A stretch of DNA of 64,000 nucleotides from Rhinolophus ferrumequinum (lineage: Eukaryota > Chordata > Mammalia > Chiroptera > Rhinolophidae), in NCBI RefSeq assembly GCF_004115265.2, contig NC_046285.1, positions 79,374,015 through 79,438,014 of the forward strand, in the 5' to 3' direction. Shown here one piece after another: positions 36,301-51,300 of the stretch. How positions within the stretch are numbered: the stretch's first letter is position 1; each line of letters starts with the position of its first letter. Made by a program: the position numbers and the translations under genes. The notes beneath the pieces were generated by a model that did no database searches, had not been told where the DNA came from, and saw only the letters and a list, made by a program, of their open reading frames with translations.

Positions 36301-39300
36301 TAATAGGCTTAGTGTTCTCAAAAGAGCTGCGGTGAATATAAACAAAGACAGCTAAATGTTGTGCTTATAATACGGTCATTAGATAGGTAGCACATCAATG
36401 TGACAACTGCAAGCTCGTTGCATTAATGAAGTGCTACAATAATGTAGTAGCTAACACTGATTAATTTCTTTATTTCTAGGCACTTTATATAATATATACC
36501 AGGGGTGCCAAAAAAATGTATACAAGTGGACACTTTGGTCAACGTTACTCAAGCAGTAGTTCTCTGTAATCAGAAGTGTCTGGACGCTGATGGTAACCAC
36601 TTTGAGCACTTCTTGTAATTGCAGAAGTCAAACATGACTTGTGTTCATCCATGGTTATCAATATATACTGAATGTCACAATTTTAATAGTTTTTTCCTTT
36701 CTTAAAATGCGTATACGTCTTTTTGGCACCCTTTGTATATATTTTATTTTCAAAAAAGAGGCAAAAGATAGATAATATTTTTCCCCATTTTGAGGAAGAA
36801 TCCTTGCAGCTATAACATGCACAAGATCAGAATAAATTAAGAGACTAACCTAGGACTTGAACCAAGAACTGACACAAGGGCTATAGTTTTAAACTATTAA
36901 ATAAGAGCTATAGAAGCAAAAAAGGGCGATGTCAATCTGTGGTTAGTATGACCCCAGGTTTTTATAGGTGGTAATCAATTAGTTATCAAGAAAATAATTT
37001 AAGAGAAGACGAAAATTTGATGATGGCATCAACAGGCTTAACAAAGAATGGCATATATAACAAAGTATTTGACATGTTACATTTTCTGCGACCACTATAA
37101 ATTGTCAATTAATTTTCTTAAATGGGAAATCAGACAGAGTCTAGGCTATTTTTAGGAATGTTAGATTAGACATAAAAAGTCCAAACCTTTTCTTCTAACT
37201 GGTCAATTTTTACTATTAGTACAAAAACAATCAAGTTAAAAGAAAGCCACCAATATAAACACCAACTGATAAAGAACCTTACTTCTTTTTCTTTCTGAAG
37301 TCCTTGTGTTTCCTGTTTAAGGCTATCCATAACTTCCTTTAACTTCCCTTCTTCTTTCTCTTTTTCCTTCTCAAGGGCATTGTTTCTAGTTGTTGTCTCA
37401 GTTATGATATTCTCACTCTTGGCAGGTATACCTTCAAATTCTTCAACCTAAGATGATAAAACAAAGTCATAGGAGCATGTACCTTTTAGGCTATATTCAA
37501 TACTATCAATATTTGACTTATTTAAAAAGCATTTCTCAGGGTCTTCCAGATCTTAATTAGATTTAAATTAGTAATTAAGATTTAAATTAGCTGGCTTCAG
37601 CAAGTACTTTCTTAATCATTTACTGAAATTACTATATTCTCTCAAACAGTAAAACTACTTCTATGAATTCCTGATTCCTTATGAAGAAAATTCTCCCTAG
37701 CTGGGCATTAGGTCTTTCATCCTTCTGTTCCCATTTCAGGCTATAATTAGCCTCCTTTACCTATTAATATGCTCTGACTACATGGGATTTCTTAAACTAT
37801 CTTTCCTGGTATATTACAATTTACCACAAAAAATTACCTTTACATCCCCTAGTCTCCCTCAAATCCTAAGATCTTTCACAACTTTACCCTTCCAGAGTCA
37901 CCATGTAGGGCTATTTTATTCCATTAATACTCTCTGGTAATAATCACTTATCTACATTTGATGCCTAAAGGCCAATACTTTTACAACAGTTCCATTTAGT
38001 TATCTGTCCAATTTAGGAGTTACTCTCAAATCCATGTTATTTTGTTTATTCTGATCATCTAGTACTAGAGAAGTTTAATATTTCCCAAAATGGTGTTCCT
38101 CAAACACTGATTCACATAAGACTTATCGTACCAAGCAGAATGTAATTTGTGAACGAATGCATTTGGAAAATGCTTATAAGGTAAAGCAAAGCCTATATTA
38201 TTTATGTAACTATATGGTACAAAGCGTTTTTGGAGGATGGGCTTAGGTAGCATACCAGTAGTATCTGACAGAGCTATGAATATAGTTTTAAATAAGACAC
38301 AAAATTAATTGTTAGAGTTTGCTACCTAAGCAAGTTAGGTTAGGCATTCTGGTCCAAAGTTTGTATTTTCTTAATCTCAGAATAGCAAATCAACCCTTTA
38401 TTGTAAATTATGAGCTTCCCCTTCCCTCCTTTTTAAGAGGCGACTCCTGCTCTGATACTAACTTAATTTTTGTAGGAGGCAGGCAATATTTTTAAGTCTA
38501 AAATACATAACTAAAAATATCTTTTTTAAACCTCTACCCTAGGAAAATTATTTTATTATTTTATCACTAAAATATAATTGCTGATTTGGTAAATGTTTTC
38601 CCAACAATATGCATCAGACTATAAACTCAAAGTTAATGAAGTACAAGATTTCTCTTTGGGGAAAAAAATCAGGTTCAGAGGTAAATCTTAAACACTTAAT
38701 ATTCAGAATCTCAATTCATTCTCTTAAGTAATACAGGCAAGCATATCTATGAAAAATAATAAAAACTAGATACGATACGCAGACGTGAAATTTTAATTAT
38801 TTTCTAAAACCTACCTTCTCTTTATCTTTTTGAAGTTGCTTCTCCAGTTTTTTGGCCTTACTTGAAGCATGTTTTAATTTTTCCCTAACTTGAACATCTT
38901 CCAAATCTAGCTGTGTAAATTTTTCTTTGTTCTCCTCAATAAATTTTGTGATTTTATTCAGTTTCCTAGCAAAACAAGAAAATTATCAGTCACTATTTTG
39001 GATATTCAGACGTTTAAAGCTATGATATATACCCTGCCTGGAACATTTCCACTGTGTCCAATCTCTTATAAAGAAGGATCCTAAAACAACCTATTTCAAG
39101 TTGATCCTCCCCCCACTCCACCATATTTGAGGAAGCTATTAAGTGATTATGAGAGTTATTTTGGCCTTCTAAGCTGGATGGGAAATATATTTTCCAGGGA
39201 CTGTGATGTCTAGACATGTATTTTTAAAATGTATCATAAAACTTATTTCAAAGAATAAAAATCACGTAGGTAAAAAGACATTGATTTCATTGAATATTGG

Positions 39301-42300
39301 CACAGAGAAGGTTATGATAAAATTTTTAAAAATCTATCTAGAATTGGGGTCCCAATTCTATATAATTAGAGCTGTGGGTCTGTTTATTCTTAGGACAACT
39401 ATAACCTGTCAGGTTAAATGCTTATTTTTGAAAATCACGTAGGTAAAAAGACATTGATTTCATTGAATATTGGCACAGAGAAGGTTATGATAAAATTTTT
39501 AAAAATCTATCTAGAATTGGGGTCCCAATTCTATCTAATTAGAGCTGTGGGTCTGTTTATTCTTAGGACAACTGTAACCTGTCAGGTTAAATGCTTATTT
39601 TTGCCGTGATGTTTGTGTTATGGAGTTCTGCCACTAGAGGGTAGCATCCTCCATTATTTTAAGACTTCAGTGTCCGGCACTGAAGAACTGATGCAGAGCA
39701 ATTAAGTTTTTGTTTTTGCCAGCACCATTTTATATGCTGGTGAATGTCATACTCATGTGCTGCCAATAAGTTTATGTATAGACACACACACACACACACA
39801 TGCATGTAATACAATTAACTGAATCTAAATACTTTTAGTACTTTCCAAAAAATTATTACTTCTCTACATCTTTTACAGCTTTATTCTTAGCTTTCATTTC
39901 ATTTGACAGTGTATTGCTCTTCTCATTAATTTCTTTGGTATCTTCATTAATTTTTTCCTTTTGAGTTTCCATTTCAGCAACCCGTTTCTGTAGATCATGA
40001 CTAGAGGGAGGGGAAAAAAGAAATCGGAGATCCTAAAATACCATTTCTAAAATTGTGTAACTATTTCAGTAAAACCAGCTGTTTCTAAAGTATTGGTAAC
40101 TACAGTCAATTTACAATTACCTAGAGCTGTTGAGGGGTGTGGGGGGATGACCAACCCAGAGTAAAGGCTAGAATTAGGAACAAAACGGCCATATAAACAC
40201 AATTAGAGCTGTTACATGAATTATAAAGAATGGAAAACTATATGTGTAGAACTATTAAGTATACTAATACTTGTGAACCCACCTCCCAACTTAAAGTAGG
40301 ATATTTAAGTCAACTTCAGTACTATGGTAAACAACCCTAATTTAATGAATTCATCACATGAAACAATTAAAAAAAATTTTTTTTTACTTCAGTCTTCACA
40401 TCTATTATAGGAAAAGAGAAGAGCTTTCACTTAATGGTCAGAAACTGATATAAAAATAGATAAATTCAGGTACTTACATGTAATATTGACAAACATGATT
40501 CTTTTTTCTAAACATTTCATTTTCCAAGGTAAGAAATTCAATTGCTATGTTTTTCTCTCCTTCTAAGGCATCCTTTTCTTTTTCTACCATCTTAACTCTG
40601 TTTAACTATAAAAATTAAGTGTATAGATTGTTAAAATACACTTCAAATGTACAATCTGAACTTAAAATATGCCAACTAGATAAAAACAAACTATATTAAT
40701 AGAACAACATTCATCTTAAATGTCAATAGAACTTATAAAATTCAATCTAAAATAGAATATTTCAATAATTATAACTTGAATATTTGATTCAGTAAAATTT
40801 ATTAATAAACGAAAAATTCTGATTCACAGCAAAAGTCTACAGAAGATTCACCTTCTCTCCTCTGTGTTCATTTAATATTTCAACTCTCCGACACAATACT
40901 TTAATAGGTTCATTTAGCCGTCCACAACCAATTATATCTTCTAAATATTCAAGCATACCCTCATCATGTTCAGTCTGGCCTTTTGGTTTCATCATAGCAA
41001 TTTGTTCAACTTCACCCTTTAAAAAAAGGCATATTTTACACTCACTGTGTATGTTTAGCTACATCAATCTTTTAAACAGAATTAGAAACAGTTAACTAAC
41101 AAACCCAAGAGTAATGAACAATTAAGTGATGTAAATTAGTAGTTTAAAAGAGATTTAATAAGATACAAATAAAAATGTTCTTTCTACTGATATCAAGAGT
41201 TTTAATTTTACTTACGGGGGTGAGAAATGTGTATATGTACTCCCTTACATAAACTGATAAATTATAGGATACGCCCACATATAAACAGAGCCAAAGGAAG
41301 ATTCCCCATCTACAATGTTCATTCGATATAAATAAACTATTAACTTTTCTATTAAGCAAGATTCAGCAAGCTCTTCAAATAATCTACAATTCAGTTATTG
41401 TGGCAACATTGTCAACTGTTAATAACATAACTAGAGTTCTTATTCTAAAACAAAGAATTTTCAAAAAGACCCTTCATGGTTATACTTGGGTAGAAATCCT
41501 GTCTCAAGGTGGCTAGTATTATTAAACTTTCTCTATAAACCTGATATTATGAGTTGTTCAACAAGTGCTGTGCGCTTCATGAGGGTGTCTCAAGTTAATG
41601 TTCTAACTTTCTAAAAGCAAGACCATAAAATGGAAAAGGAAATTACCTATTTCTTATGGTAAGGATAGAAGAAATTCAACTGACTGAAAAGTAAAGGTCC
41701 TGATACATGACACTGAAAAACTTTTGTTTGCAATCATCAATATAAAACTTTGAACTGTAATTAAAATCTTAGATTAATATTATGTATTTGTATTTATGCA
41801 GCTTAATTACAAAGAAAAAGAAGAAAAAAATCCACAATCAGTAATCTTCAAGGCTGACTGCCAGGCAGCCATTTAGTTTGATGGTGGAGTAAATTTTGTC
41901 TAAACATGCTCAGGCAAAATGCTACTTTACTTCACAAAAGTAGCCTGCTTGTACTCTATACTATTACAACAGGAGAAAAGGGACAGGCAAGTAGGAAAAA
42001 AACACCTCTTTATTTCAGCAAAATAGCAAAGATGAAACAAATCAAGAAAAAAAATTACACATTAAAAAGAACATATTACTCTTTCTCAATTTAAATATTT
42101 TAAATATTTATTTATGAATGAACCCTAAAAACTTAGGGTAAAACTTGCTAATGGCAAACCATCATGTTTACCAGCAGCCTCAATATAATTACAGAAAGTA
42201 AAAAAATTTAAAGAAATCAAAACATCTTTTTTTTGAATCTACTCACTGAAAGGCATAATTTTTAATATTTTTATACATCACACTTTCTACTTTGACAACA

Positions 42301-45300
42301 CAACAGCACATGATTATCAAATAAATACAAGGTGACATGTTATCATCCTAAGAGTCTATCTAAATTTTCTGTAACCTTCACTATGTATGAATTAGTGTTT
42401 TAACTAAATTAGTGTTTAAACTAAAATAATGTAGATATTTATTTATATTAAGTATTTTATTTTGTGTTCAGTGATAAGTTCTTTCCAAATATTTGAAGCA
42501 ATAGTTTAAGTTTTAGGCAGGATTTAAGCCTGGAAGAATGTCCAAAGCTTTGGATTACAAAATGAACTCCAGCCACTGAAGAAGCCAAGAGTCTGATTCA
42601 AAGTTTTCATCTAGGCAGGGTTTATCGACAGTGGTGCTACTGACATTCTGGGCTGGATATTTTTGGGGGAGCTCTGCTGGACATCCTAGGATGTTAAAAG
42701 CATCTCTGACTTCTAGCCACTATTTGACAGTAGCATCTCTCCTCTCCCAGCTGTAATAACCTAAACTGTCTCCAGATAATGCTAGATATCCTGGGGGTGG
42801 GGATGCAAAACACTGAGAATGACTGATCCAGAAGTTGTACTTGTTTAAATATTTTGGGTTAATGTTTATAATTCAAATAATAAATATAGTACCTGACACC
42901 TGATATTGTAATATACTACCTAATTCAATTTGAATATTTGAACACCTATATTAAAATGAATGAAAAACTGTGCCAAGAAAACTTACATACCTGAGTCAAA
43001 TGGCTATATTACTTAACTACAGTATACATTTTTTAGATAACCAAAAGTTGGGATTCAGTATACCAGTTTACACTGATAAAAATATTCCAAAAGGCATCAC
43101 ACTTTTCCTGGCCAAATTACTTACAGAAGAGATATGACTATTAGGAGACCACCTATAGCTTCGGGTGAAGTACAGTGGTTGCTTGTTTTTGGTTAACAGT
43201 TCCTCCTCTCCTAACCCCAATTAAAGTGAAGGCTATACAGCTGTAATTTCTTTTCATTCTAATAAGGTTGCCCAGTTGAAAATAAAAAAGTGAAAGGCAA
43301 GGATATTCATGAATCAAAATAGTCCCATCTTGAGTCCCATGTAACATTCATACTATATGCATTCATTTTTTTTAACCAGTTATTATCAGAATAGCACTAC
43401 TGAATCAACAGGCTATTAGAACATTTAAGCCTCAATTTGTCTCTTGAGCATTAGGACTGCTGTGGTATTCCAATGACAACCTGGGACCCTTTCTTGTGGC
43501 TCTGTTCCTCGAAGTCCCTAGCCTGCCTTTACCACCTGCTACTATTTGCTTTCTTTCTTTTTCCATTTTGTGCTATTTCATATACAATCTATGGGTTGCT
43601 AGTCTGTGCCTAGAGGACCACATCTTATTTTTCAGAAATCTTACCTATGCCATGGGAAATTATAAAATATAGTTTTAATTTAGGGCAATAAGCTCAGTAC
43701 GTTTCACACATAATTTTAAAGTATCAACCTAAATTTAAAGTCACTCTTCCACATCAAGGCTCACAAATAGTAGTAGCATAATGACCTCAAAAAATGTTTC
43801 AAGTTGCTATAATTCTAGCATTTGAAGTTGGCAAGGTTTTATAGGCCTCCATACTATTATCTCTAATTTCTATAGCTTATGCATACTAAACAAGGTTTTA
43901 AACAAATTTTTTCGGGGTTATTTACTATGGACTTCATCTTTTAAATTATGTTTACTATATCAGAGATATTGAACATCTGTGGAAAATATCAACTATGGTT
44001 TTTAAGAGTAACATAGAAATAGCTAACATACTTCAAGAGAATATTTATAATACCAAGGGCTTAAATCTTAATGAAGTGGGTGGCAAACCAAGATATTGTG
44101 ATTCAGCTATACCATTCTTTGATAATTAATTAAGTTACAGGAATACAACTTAAAATCTAAGAGGAATGAATAAGTATAATGCTCTTTATTCAAATGGAAT
44201 CTAAGTTTTAGCAAACATGAACCACAGAAACTCAAGTACGTAGTTAAAATAAAACTTTCTTTTCCTATGAAGATATGGTACATATACTATACAATGAAAT
44301 ATTACTTGGCCATAAGATGAAATATTGCGCTTGTGACAACATGGATGAATCTTGAGATTATCATGCTAAGCAAAATAAGTCAGACAAAAAGTCAACAACC
44401 ATATGATTTCAATCATATGTGGGATATAAAACTGAAAGCAACAAATGAACACGACAAACAAACAAACACTCTTAGACACAGACAACAGTTTAGTGGTTAG
44501 CAGAGGGTAAGGGAAAGGGGTGGTAGAAGAGGGAAATGAGGTCAAATGCATGGTAATGGAAGAAGAATTGACTTTGGGTGGCAAACACACAATGGAATGT
44601 ATAGATGTATTATAGAATTGTACACTTGAAACCTACATAATTTTACCAACCAATGTCACCCCAATAAATTTAATTAAAAACAAAATCCATTTTCTTTTTC
44701 TAATAAGACCTAAAAGATTCTTAAGATAAATATGGGTGTTTGCATCAAAATTAAACGGCCCAGAATTACTGGATTTGAATTTTTGTTTTGTCTTAATCTT
44801 TTTATTTTCTCCATTTTTCACTGTACTGTAAATTGTTATCATTTATCTTCTAACAAATTTTATTTTAATTTGCTCTTTGTGAGCTACTAGAGGCCAAGAA
44901 ACCAAATCACCAACGTTAGTAGTTATCTAAAATAGTACATAAATAGAAAGGATAATGCTTTAGTGGGTGGACTGCTTGATATCTATTCTGGTTGCTTAAA
45001 GGTTGCCTCCTGTTTTCTTTCATAGTTGAGGCTGTTGTACAAGACACTTTTGGATAATTGAGGCATTACAGATAAAGTTGAAAACTTTCTTTGACATGAC
45101 AGATATTTGTGACAGATATATTTATGACAGATATTGATATTTCTACAGCCTAAAAGACTAGAATCCAAATAGTTTGTATGCCATGCCAGGCTTAGAAGTA
45201 TACTGGAAAGAAAAAGGAAGAGATGGATAGAAAACAACTCAGACCTAAGTTAATCTAATCTCCAAATTATTAAATAGTAAGGAAAAAAATCTTGGTTCTT

Positions 45301-48300
45301 GTTTTAAATTTTAATTTAGATTTTATAATATGAAGACAAAGCATATGAAGTTGAAAACTCTGACAAAACTAAAATTGTGTTCATAGCTGTAGCTTTTCAG
45401 GAGTTTTCAAAAACACTCCTCAGACAGCAATCATTAATGCAACTTTAAACTATAATAAAAGCATTAAGAATTATCATTCTTCCAACCTGGAATGGAACAA
45501 ATGCATCCAAACCAACTAAACCTAATTTACAAGTCATAGTTTGAAATACTTTACAGAGCTAATAAAACCCTGTATTTGTCTGCACTAATAGTTATTACAA
45601 TGAGACAAAGGCTCCCAGATCAGGTATACATAAATGAAGATATGTACAAACATGGCAAGTACAATGGTCAATACACTTTTTGAAGTGTCTCTAAAGGACA
45701 AGAACAGGGTTTAACCATCTTTGTATCATTTATAGTATCTTAGGATATAGTACCTTCATCAAGCACTCATTAGGGTGGTCAACTGATGAAATTTTAAATG
45801 TATTCAAATACTAGAAATGTCTACTTAAAGAACCTACTAAAACAATACAAACACTATATAAAAATTTACCCTTATGGACTTCTGTTAATCACTTCTACTG
45901 TCCAGTCTATACATTTTATTCTAAGTAATTACTTATGTCTTGGATGGTGATATTATGATGCCTCCAAGTTCCCAGCCTCCCAAATCACAGCTAGTTTTTA
46001 AGATAAATATTATTCAGTGGGAGACAAGGTAATAAAAACTGCACCCTTACTTACCTTCAAATGCTTTAAACCTCTATTGCAGGAGTCTAAGGTTTTGTTA
46101 AAGAACTAAACATCCACAGACACCACTGCCACTTTCCCTCAAACTTTTAAATGGGGCATCATTAATTCTACCTAGTCCCATCCCTCTTTTTTCTTCCTAG
46201 CAGGTGAATTCCTAAAGTTCTTGTCTGTAAATTTAATTAAATAGAATTGAATCAGTCAACTTGGAAAGTTTACTTTGGTATTAAAAATGTTTAAAACAAT
46301 TTAACTGTTAACATGACATAAAAAAATTGAGATTATTATGAGGACAAATGGCTTAAGCATCCCAGGTGCTTCAGAAGCACATATTTAATATAAAGTCAAC
46401 AATTTAAAAATTATTCGTATTTACCTTTTTGGGAAGCTGTTACTTTATTTAGCCCCTTTTATTACTGAATTATGGAGAGAGAGGCTGCACCAAGGAAAAA
46501 AATTACCCTTACAAGGGTTAAAATGCAGCTCACTTTATTTTGATGTCTTTACACATACGTAAAACTTTGATTATCCCAGGATGATAGTAAACAGCAAATA
46601 ACAAACAAAAAATAGACACAAGTATAGGTTCCTGCAAAATGGTATCATTATCAAATTTAGTATTATAAAGGGACATAATTTTTCACCCATAATTAACTAA
46701 ACCAAATCCCAGAACATAAAAGTCCATAAAACAGTTAAATTTGATTTCAAAAACCCACAAAATTTTAATTTCACATTTGTGTAAATTCAAATTTTGTTTA
46801 AAAATATATCTACAGCTGATTTTCCCACATTCTTTTAAAAATAAGTTTGGGTCACAGAAGTACTACAAAGGTACTGTGGGGCCTGGTAACAAAAGCTATT
46901 AATATGTCATTTCAGAATGATACTGATTTACCTTGTACAAACACTATGTAGTATGTCTAAAAGAAATATTTTCTTTTAAAAAACAGTTGACGAACAAATA
47001 CAAAAATGGGAGAAGGGGCTAACATTTTATAAGTTTGTTACTGGGAACACTCTGTCTTCCTAACAAAACTTTTAGTATCAAATCAAAATTTCCAACTTAG
47101 TGTAAATTCAGTAGGACAAGACACTAAAGAATATAGCAGCTATTTCCACATCGCAATATATTTTTACTATCATACTCTTGATGAATCTGGATAAGACACA
47201 GGAAAAGACAGCCTCAAATCAAAATGGAATTTGAATACATCTAACAAAGCCATGTTTTACACTAAAAAGCTTTTTGAAAGGTAACACACAGAAAATGGAT
47301 TTTTCTTACTAAGCAATGCTGGTAGAATATATCCTTACTCAAATAAATACAGGGTTTCTAATAAAAATCAACTTAAGACCAGGTACTTAATTTTATATCC
47401 CTTTAAAAAGACTTTAAGAGTTGTGATACTTAAAAATAAAATATCAGTTATTTTCTGATATTCCAGTAGTGGTTCAAGTAGGCTATTCTAACCAAAACAA
47501 AAACCAACTTGAGTAAGCTTTTAGTTAACCACTCTAAGTGTTAAAAAAAGATTAAGTTAAATTAGTTAGGTGCGGGTAAATTTGGCAAACACCAAGTTAC
47601 AGAGTCTTTTTTTTTTTTTTTGCTATATTATATTAGTAGAGATAAGACTAAGAACAAAGTAAAGGAAAAGGGCTATTAAGTGACAATGAATCCAATCTGA
47701 AATGCTATATTAAAAGGAAATACAAACAGAAATGATAGTTGCTATATCCCTGTCACGCTAAAGCAGCACAATAATATTGGTGTTTAATATTTATTTCACT
47801 ACGCCAATATTTACGTGCTGCTAGAGCGGAACAAGTATGTCAGTCCATCCAAAAATAAAATGAGCATCTGATGATGACAATATAGTTTTGAATGAATTTC
47901 CTTAAATTTCTAGAGCAGCAAATAATGATTCGCATCTTGACTGTAGTGTGTAAACCATGATGTGCTGCTACAGTACTTTAAGGCTTCAAAAATACAGGAT
48001 TCATGCAACAGGGGAAACTCCCCTACACTTTATTGAAAAAAGGTAACAAGAATAAGAGACTCTGAAGTCTTTAATAAACTTACTTGTAGGATTAAAAATC
48101 TATTATGGTCCAAGTCAATTCCATGGCTTCGAAGAAGATTTCCAACATCCTTAAATGTCGTCTTCTTCCCACTTATGTGATAGACAGAAGTATTATCTCT
48201 GTGGGCCGTTCTGGATACGTAGAAGTTACTGTTAGGAATGACTTCATAATCATCCCCTTCCTGTTTTGAGGAAAAACAAAACCAGAAAACAACTGTTGGT

Positions 48301-51300
48301 ATTAAGTCACAGGTCTGCTCCAAATTTTACTTACTTCATATTGAAACTAATTTTATGGATTAAAAACTTCAATTGAACATGCACATAAACTGGCAATAGT
48401 TCTCAAAAATAACCTTGTTAGCAAAGAATAGATACTTTTCAAAGTTGTTTGATCCCTTTCTCACAGATCACAAAAACCAAAACGCCAAACCAAACAAACA
48501 AAAACAAAACAAAAACCATCCACCTCCAAACAAGGCTAAAAACGTATTTGACTGAAAAGAGTTGATGAAGGGGTACAAGAATCTGACCATATCCAAAACA
48601 AACTCACCTAAATTATTAAATCATGTTGACAGATTAAAATATTAGTCCATTTAAAAAAGGTGCAAGAGAAGATTTAAGGAAAAAGGAAGGAAGGCAGTAA
48701 TACGGCTCGGTTTTGTTTTGTTTTTTTGGGGGTGGGGGTGAAGCAAAGACTATGCCATTAACTGAATTAAAAGAATTGTAAAAAGAATTGTAAACAATTG
48801 ACAACTATATTGCCGACATTAAAAAAAAAAATCAGATTAAAAATAAATAAGTGAAGTACAAATCTACTTTATTAAAATTCACTTCCCCTTAAAAGCTATG
48901 TCATTTTGAAATTAAGGCTTTTAAAATTTACATGAATCAGATGTAATTAATAGGCAATGGAATAAAATATGATTTACTGGCTATCTATTTTCCAATCCAA
49001 ATTGTACAATAAGAAAAGCACTTAAGAAACAAAATTAAAATAGAAGCCACTGTGTAGATTTAAAGCCCTTTATATAAATTTTTTTTTTTAAATTTAGAAG
49101 CCAAGTCACATTGTTTCATTATGAAATTACTTTTCTGTATTTTTAGGTTCCAGCCAATCATTTTTGAGCCATGAATTTCCAAAGTTAATTATTAATCAGA
49201 ACAGAAAAAACCTAGTCAATAATACTGTAATAACTATGTATGGTGTCAGATGGGTACTAGATTTATTGAGGTGATCACTTTGTAAGTTATGTAAATGTCT
49301 AATCACTATGTTGCACACCTGAAAGTAATATATTGTATGTCAACTATAATTGAATAAAAAAATTATTTAAAAAAAGAGAAAAAGCTTATACTAACAAAAC
49401 TGTGTAAATAACCTAAATAGACATTTTAGCTATAATTGTCTCCTTTTCTAGAAAACAAACATGTTAGCTTGACCCTTCCCATTTTAAAAGGGTAGTTCAA
49501 ACCGAAGCAAAGCTCTTTCATATCAGATACACAGGACTAATAACATTAAATTTAATGTGAATTGAAATAACACAGATGGTAAAATTAATCAACTGTTACA
49601 TTTTCAAGCTTAGGTAATTTATCAGAAGGCAATAAAAATATAACTTTAAAAACGAACCAAAATTTTCTAGTAAAAGACTGCTACTTGGCACTAAGGATAC
49701 TAAAACTGCTTAATGTTTTATTCCAAAAAGGTAAGCACTACTACGAGATACTTATAATTCATTTCCCTGGCTAAACATTTTAATATTTTAAGTTTAACAG
49801 CCACCACCACCACTCCTCAAAAAGAAAATATGGTCATCGAGGTAACGAAACCAGTAATCTGCTCTACTTTAACCATGTATTAATTTTAAACAGCCAAATT
49901 TAAGTAAAAAATAATGAAGTGTGCATTATATTGAAATTCTGTGTTCCTTACTTGAAGTTGCAAAAAACTGAATAGTCAAAGTCCCTTACCTTATCAATTA
50001 TCTTTTGAAAATGAACTTCTACAGTACAACTCTGAATATCCTTGTGTTCATCAGAATTATGTATTAGTACTGAGAGTTTTTTAGATCTTATTTTTTGTGC
50101 TCGATAGCCAAACACAAAAAGCATAGAATCAATAACATTGGATTTGCCACTGCCATTTGGCCCAATAATACAGGAAAAGCGCTGCATAAAAAGAACATAA
50201 AAAAAAATTAAAATGAAGTTTAAAAAGGTCATACTACTGATTTTAATTTAAATGCCTTGATTTTTTACTTACAGCAAATCTACAACTATTTAAGTTTTCA
50301 CTGCTACAAGATAACACAACTTAAATTTTCTTACACCTTTATCAGAAGCGTCAAACACTCTAAATAAGACCATCTTCTAACACAGACTTTTTACAAAATT
50401 CATTCTAATCAAGAGAAAATACTCTTTTCAAACGAATAACTCACCAACTCTAGTCAGTGAGAAAAACTTTATAATAGCTACAAAGGTACCAACGATAACT
50501 AGATAAAACAAAAACTAATTTGTTGTTAAAAGCATAGGAAATACACCGTGTGTGAATCAATCAGGATCAATCTAACAGTTACAAAATTGAAACATCTTGT
50601 AATAAAGACTCATGATTTCCCAACAGTTATTTAAAATTGTCAAATACCTTATGAAAAGGTCCGAGAATTTTTTCCCCAGCATACGATTTGAAGTTCTGGT
50701 TTACAATATGAGTTATCATAAGTCGAGGAGCTCCAGCTTCATTGGTCATTGCTGGAGGTGGGGGAGGAGGGATGCTATTCAAAATTTCTTCTAAACTTCG
50801 ATTATTAATTTCCTCAGTTGGAGTCTCTAAGTCAGTCAAAGGAAAGGAAAGGGAAGGCAAAGGGTGGAGGGAAAGCCTGCATTAGTGCAATTAGTTCTGA
50901 GGACCAGTGCCTGCTAATCTCTGGAGAGATGTTACTTATGAAACGTAGGAATCTATATTTTCCAGTTAAATATAGTAGTGTCCTAAGCTCACAGGAGATG
51001 ACAATCTTTCATCTTGGTTTTATAAAAAAAGAAATTCTTAAAAGAAATGCCACCAGTCTCAAAATTCTATAGAAATATACCTGTTAGGAGTCAAAACACT
51101 ACATTATAAAGCAAATCTGGTAAAACCACAACAGCCTGATTCCCTGCTCACCGCCTAAACAGGTGGTTAAATCCCTAAGGCTCTATCCAACTCTCCGTAT
51201 CTTTGGTCATCTGGAACCTTAACTTTGGACACTCTAGATCTCCAGCGACACTGTCAGAAGGGTTTCGTAAGGTCATCTAATTACTGGACTCACAAATGTT

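Larger units (their letters stand above)
41017..48083 (-). other. SMC4: SMC4 intron 4 (7.1 kb), host of miR-15b/16-2
   Basis: The largest SMC4 intron. It contains the microRNA pair near its 5' end, a MER5A element, and a truncated L1 3' end. Nothing else in it is supported. Confidence 0.7.

Noticed and set aside
39258-39603. CRISPR-like or satellite array
   Set aside because: Only two copies with no spacers; a plain tandem duplication in an intron.
49948-50232. 94-residue frame with Walker A as a separate small ATPase
   Set aside because: It is SMC4 exon 3 with intron read-through at both ends.
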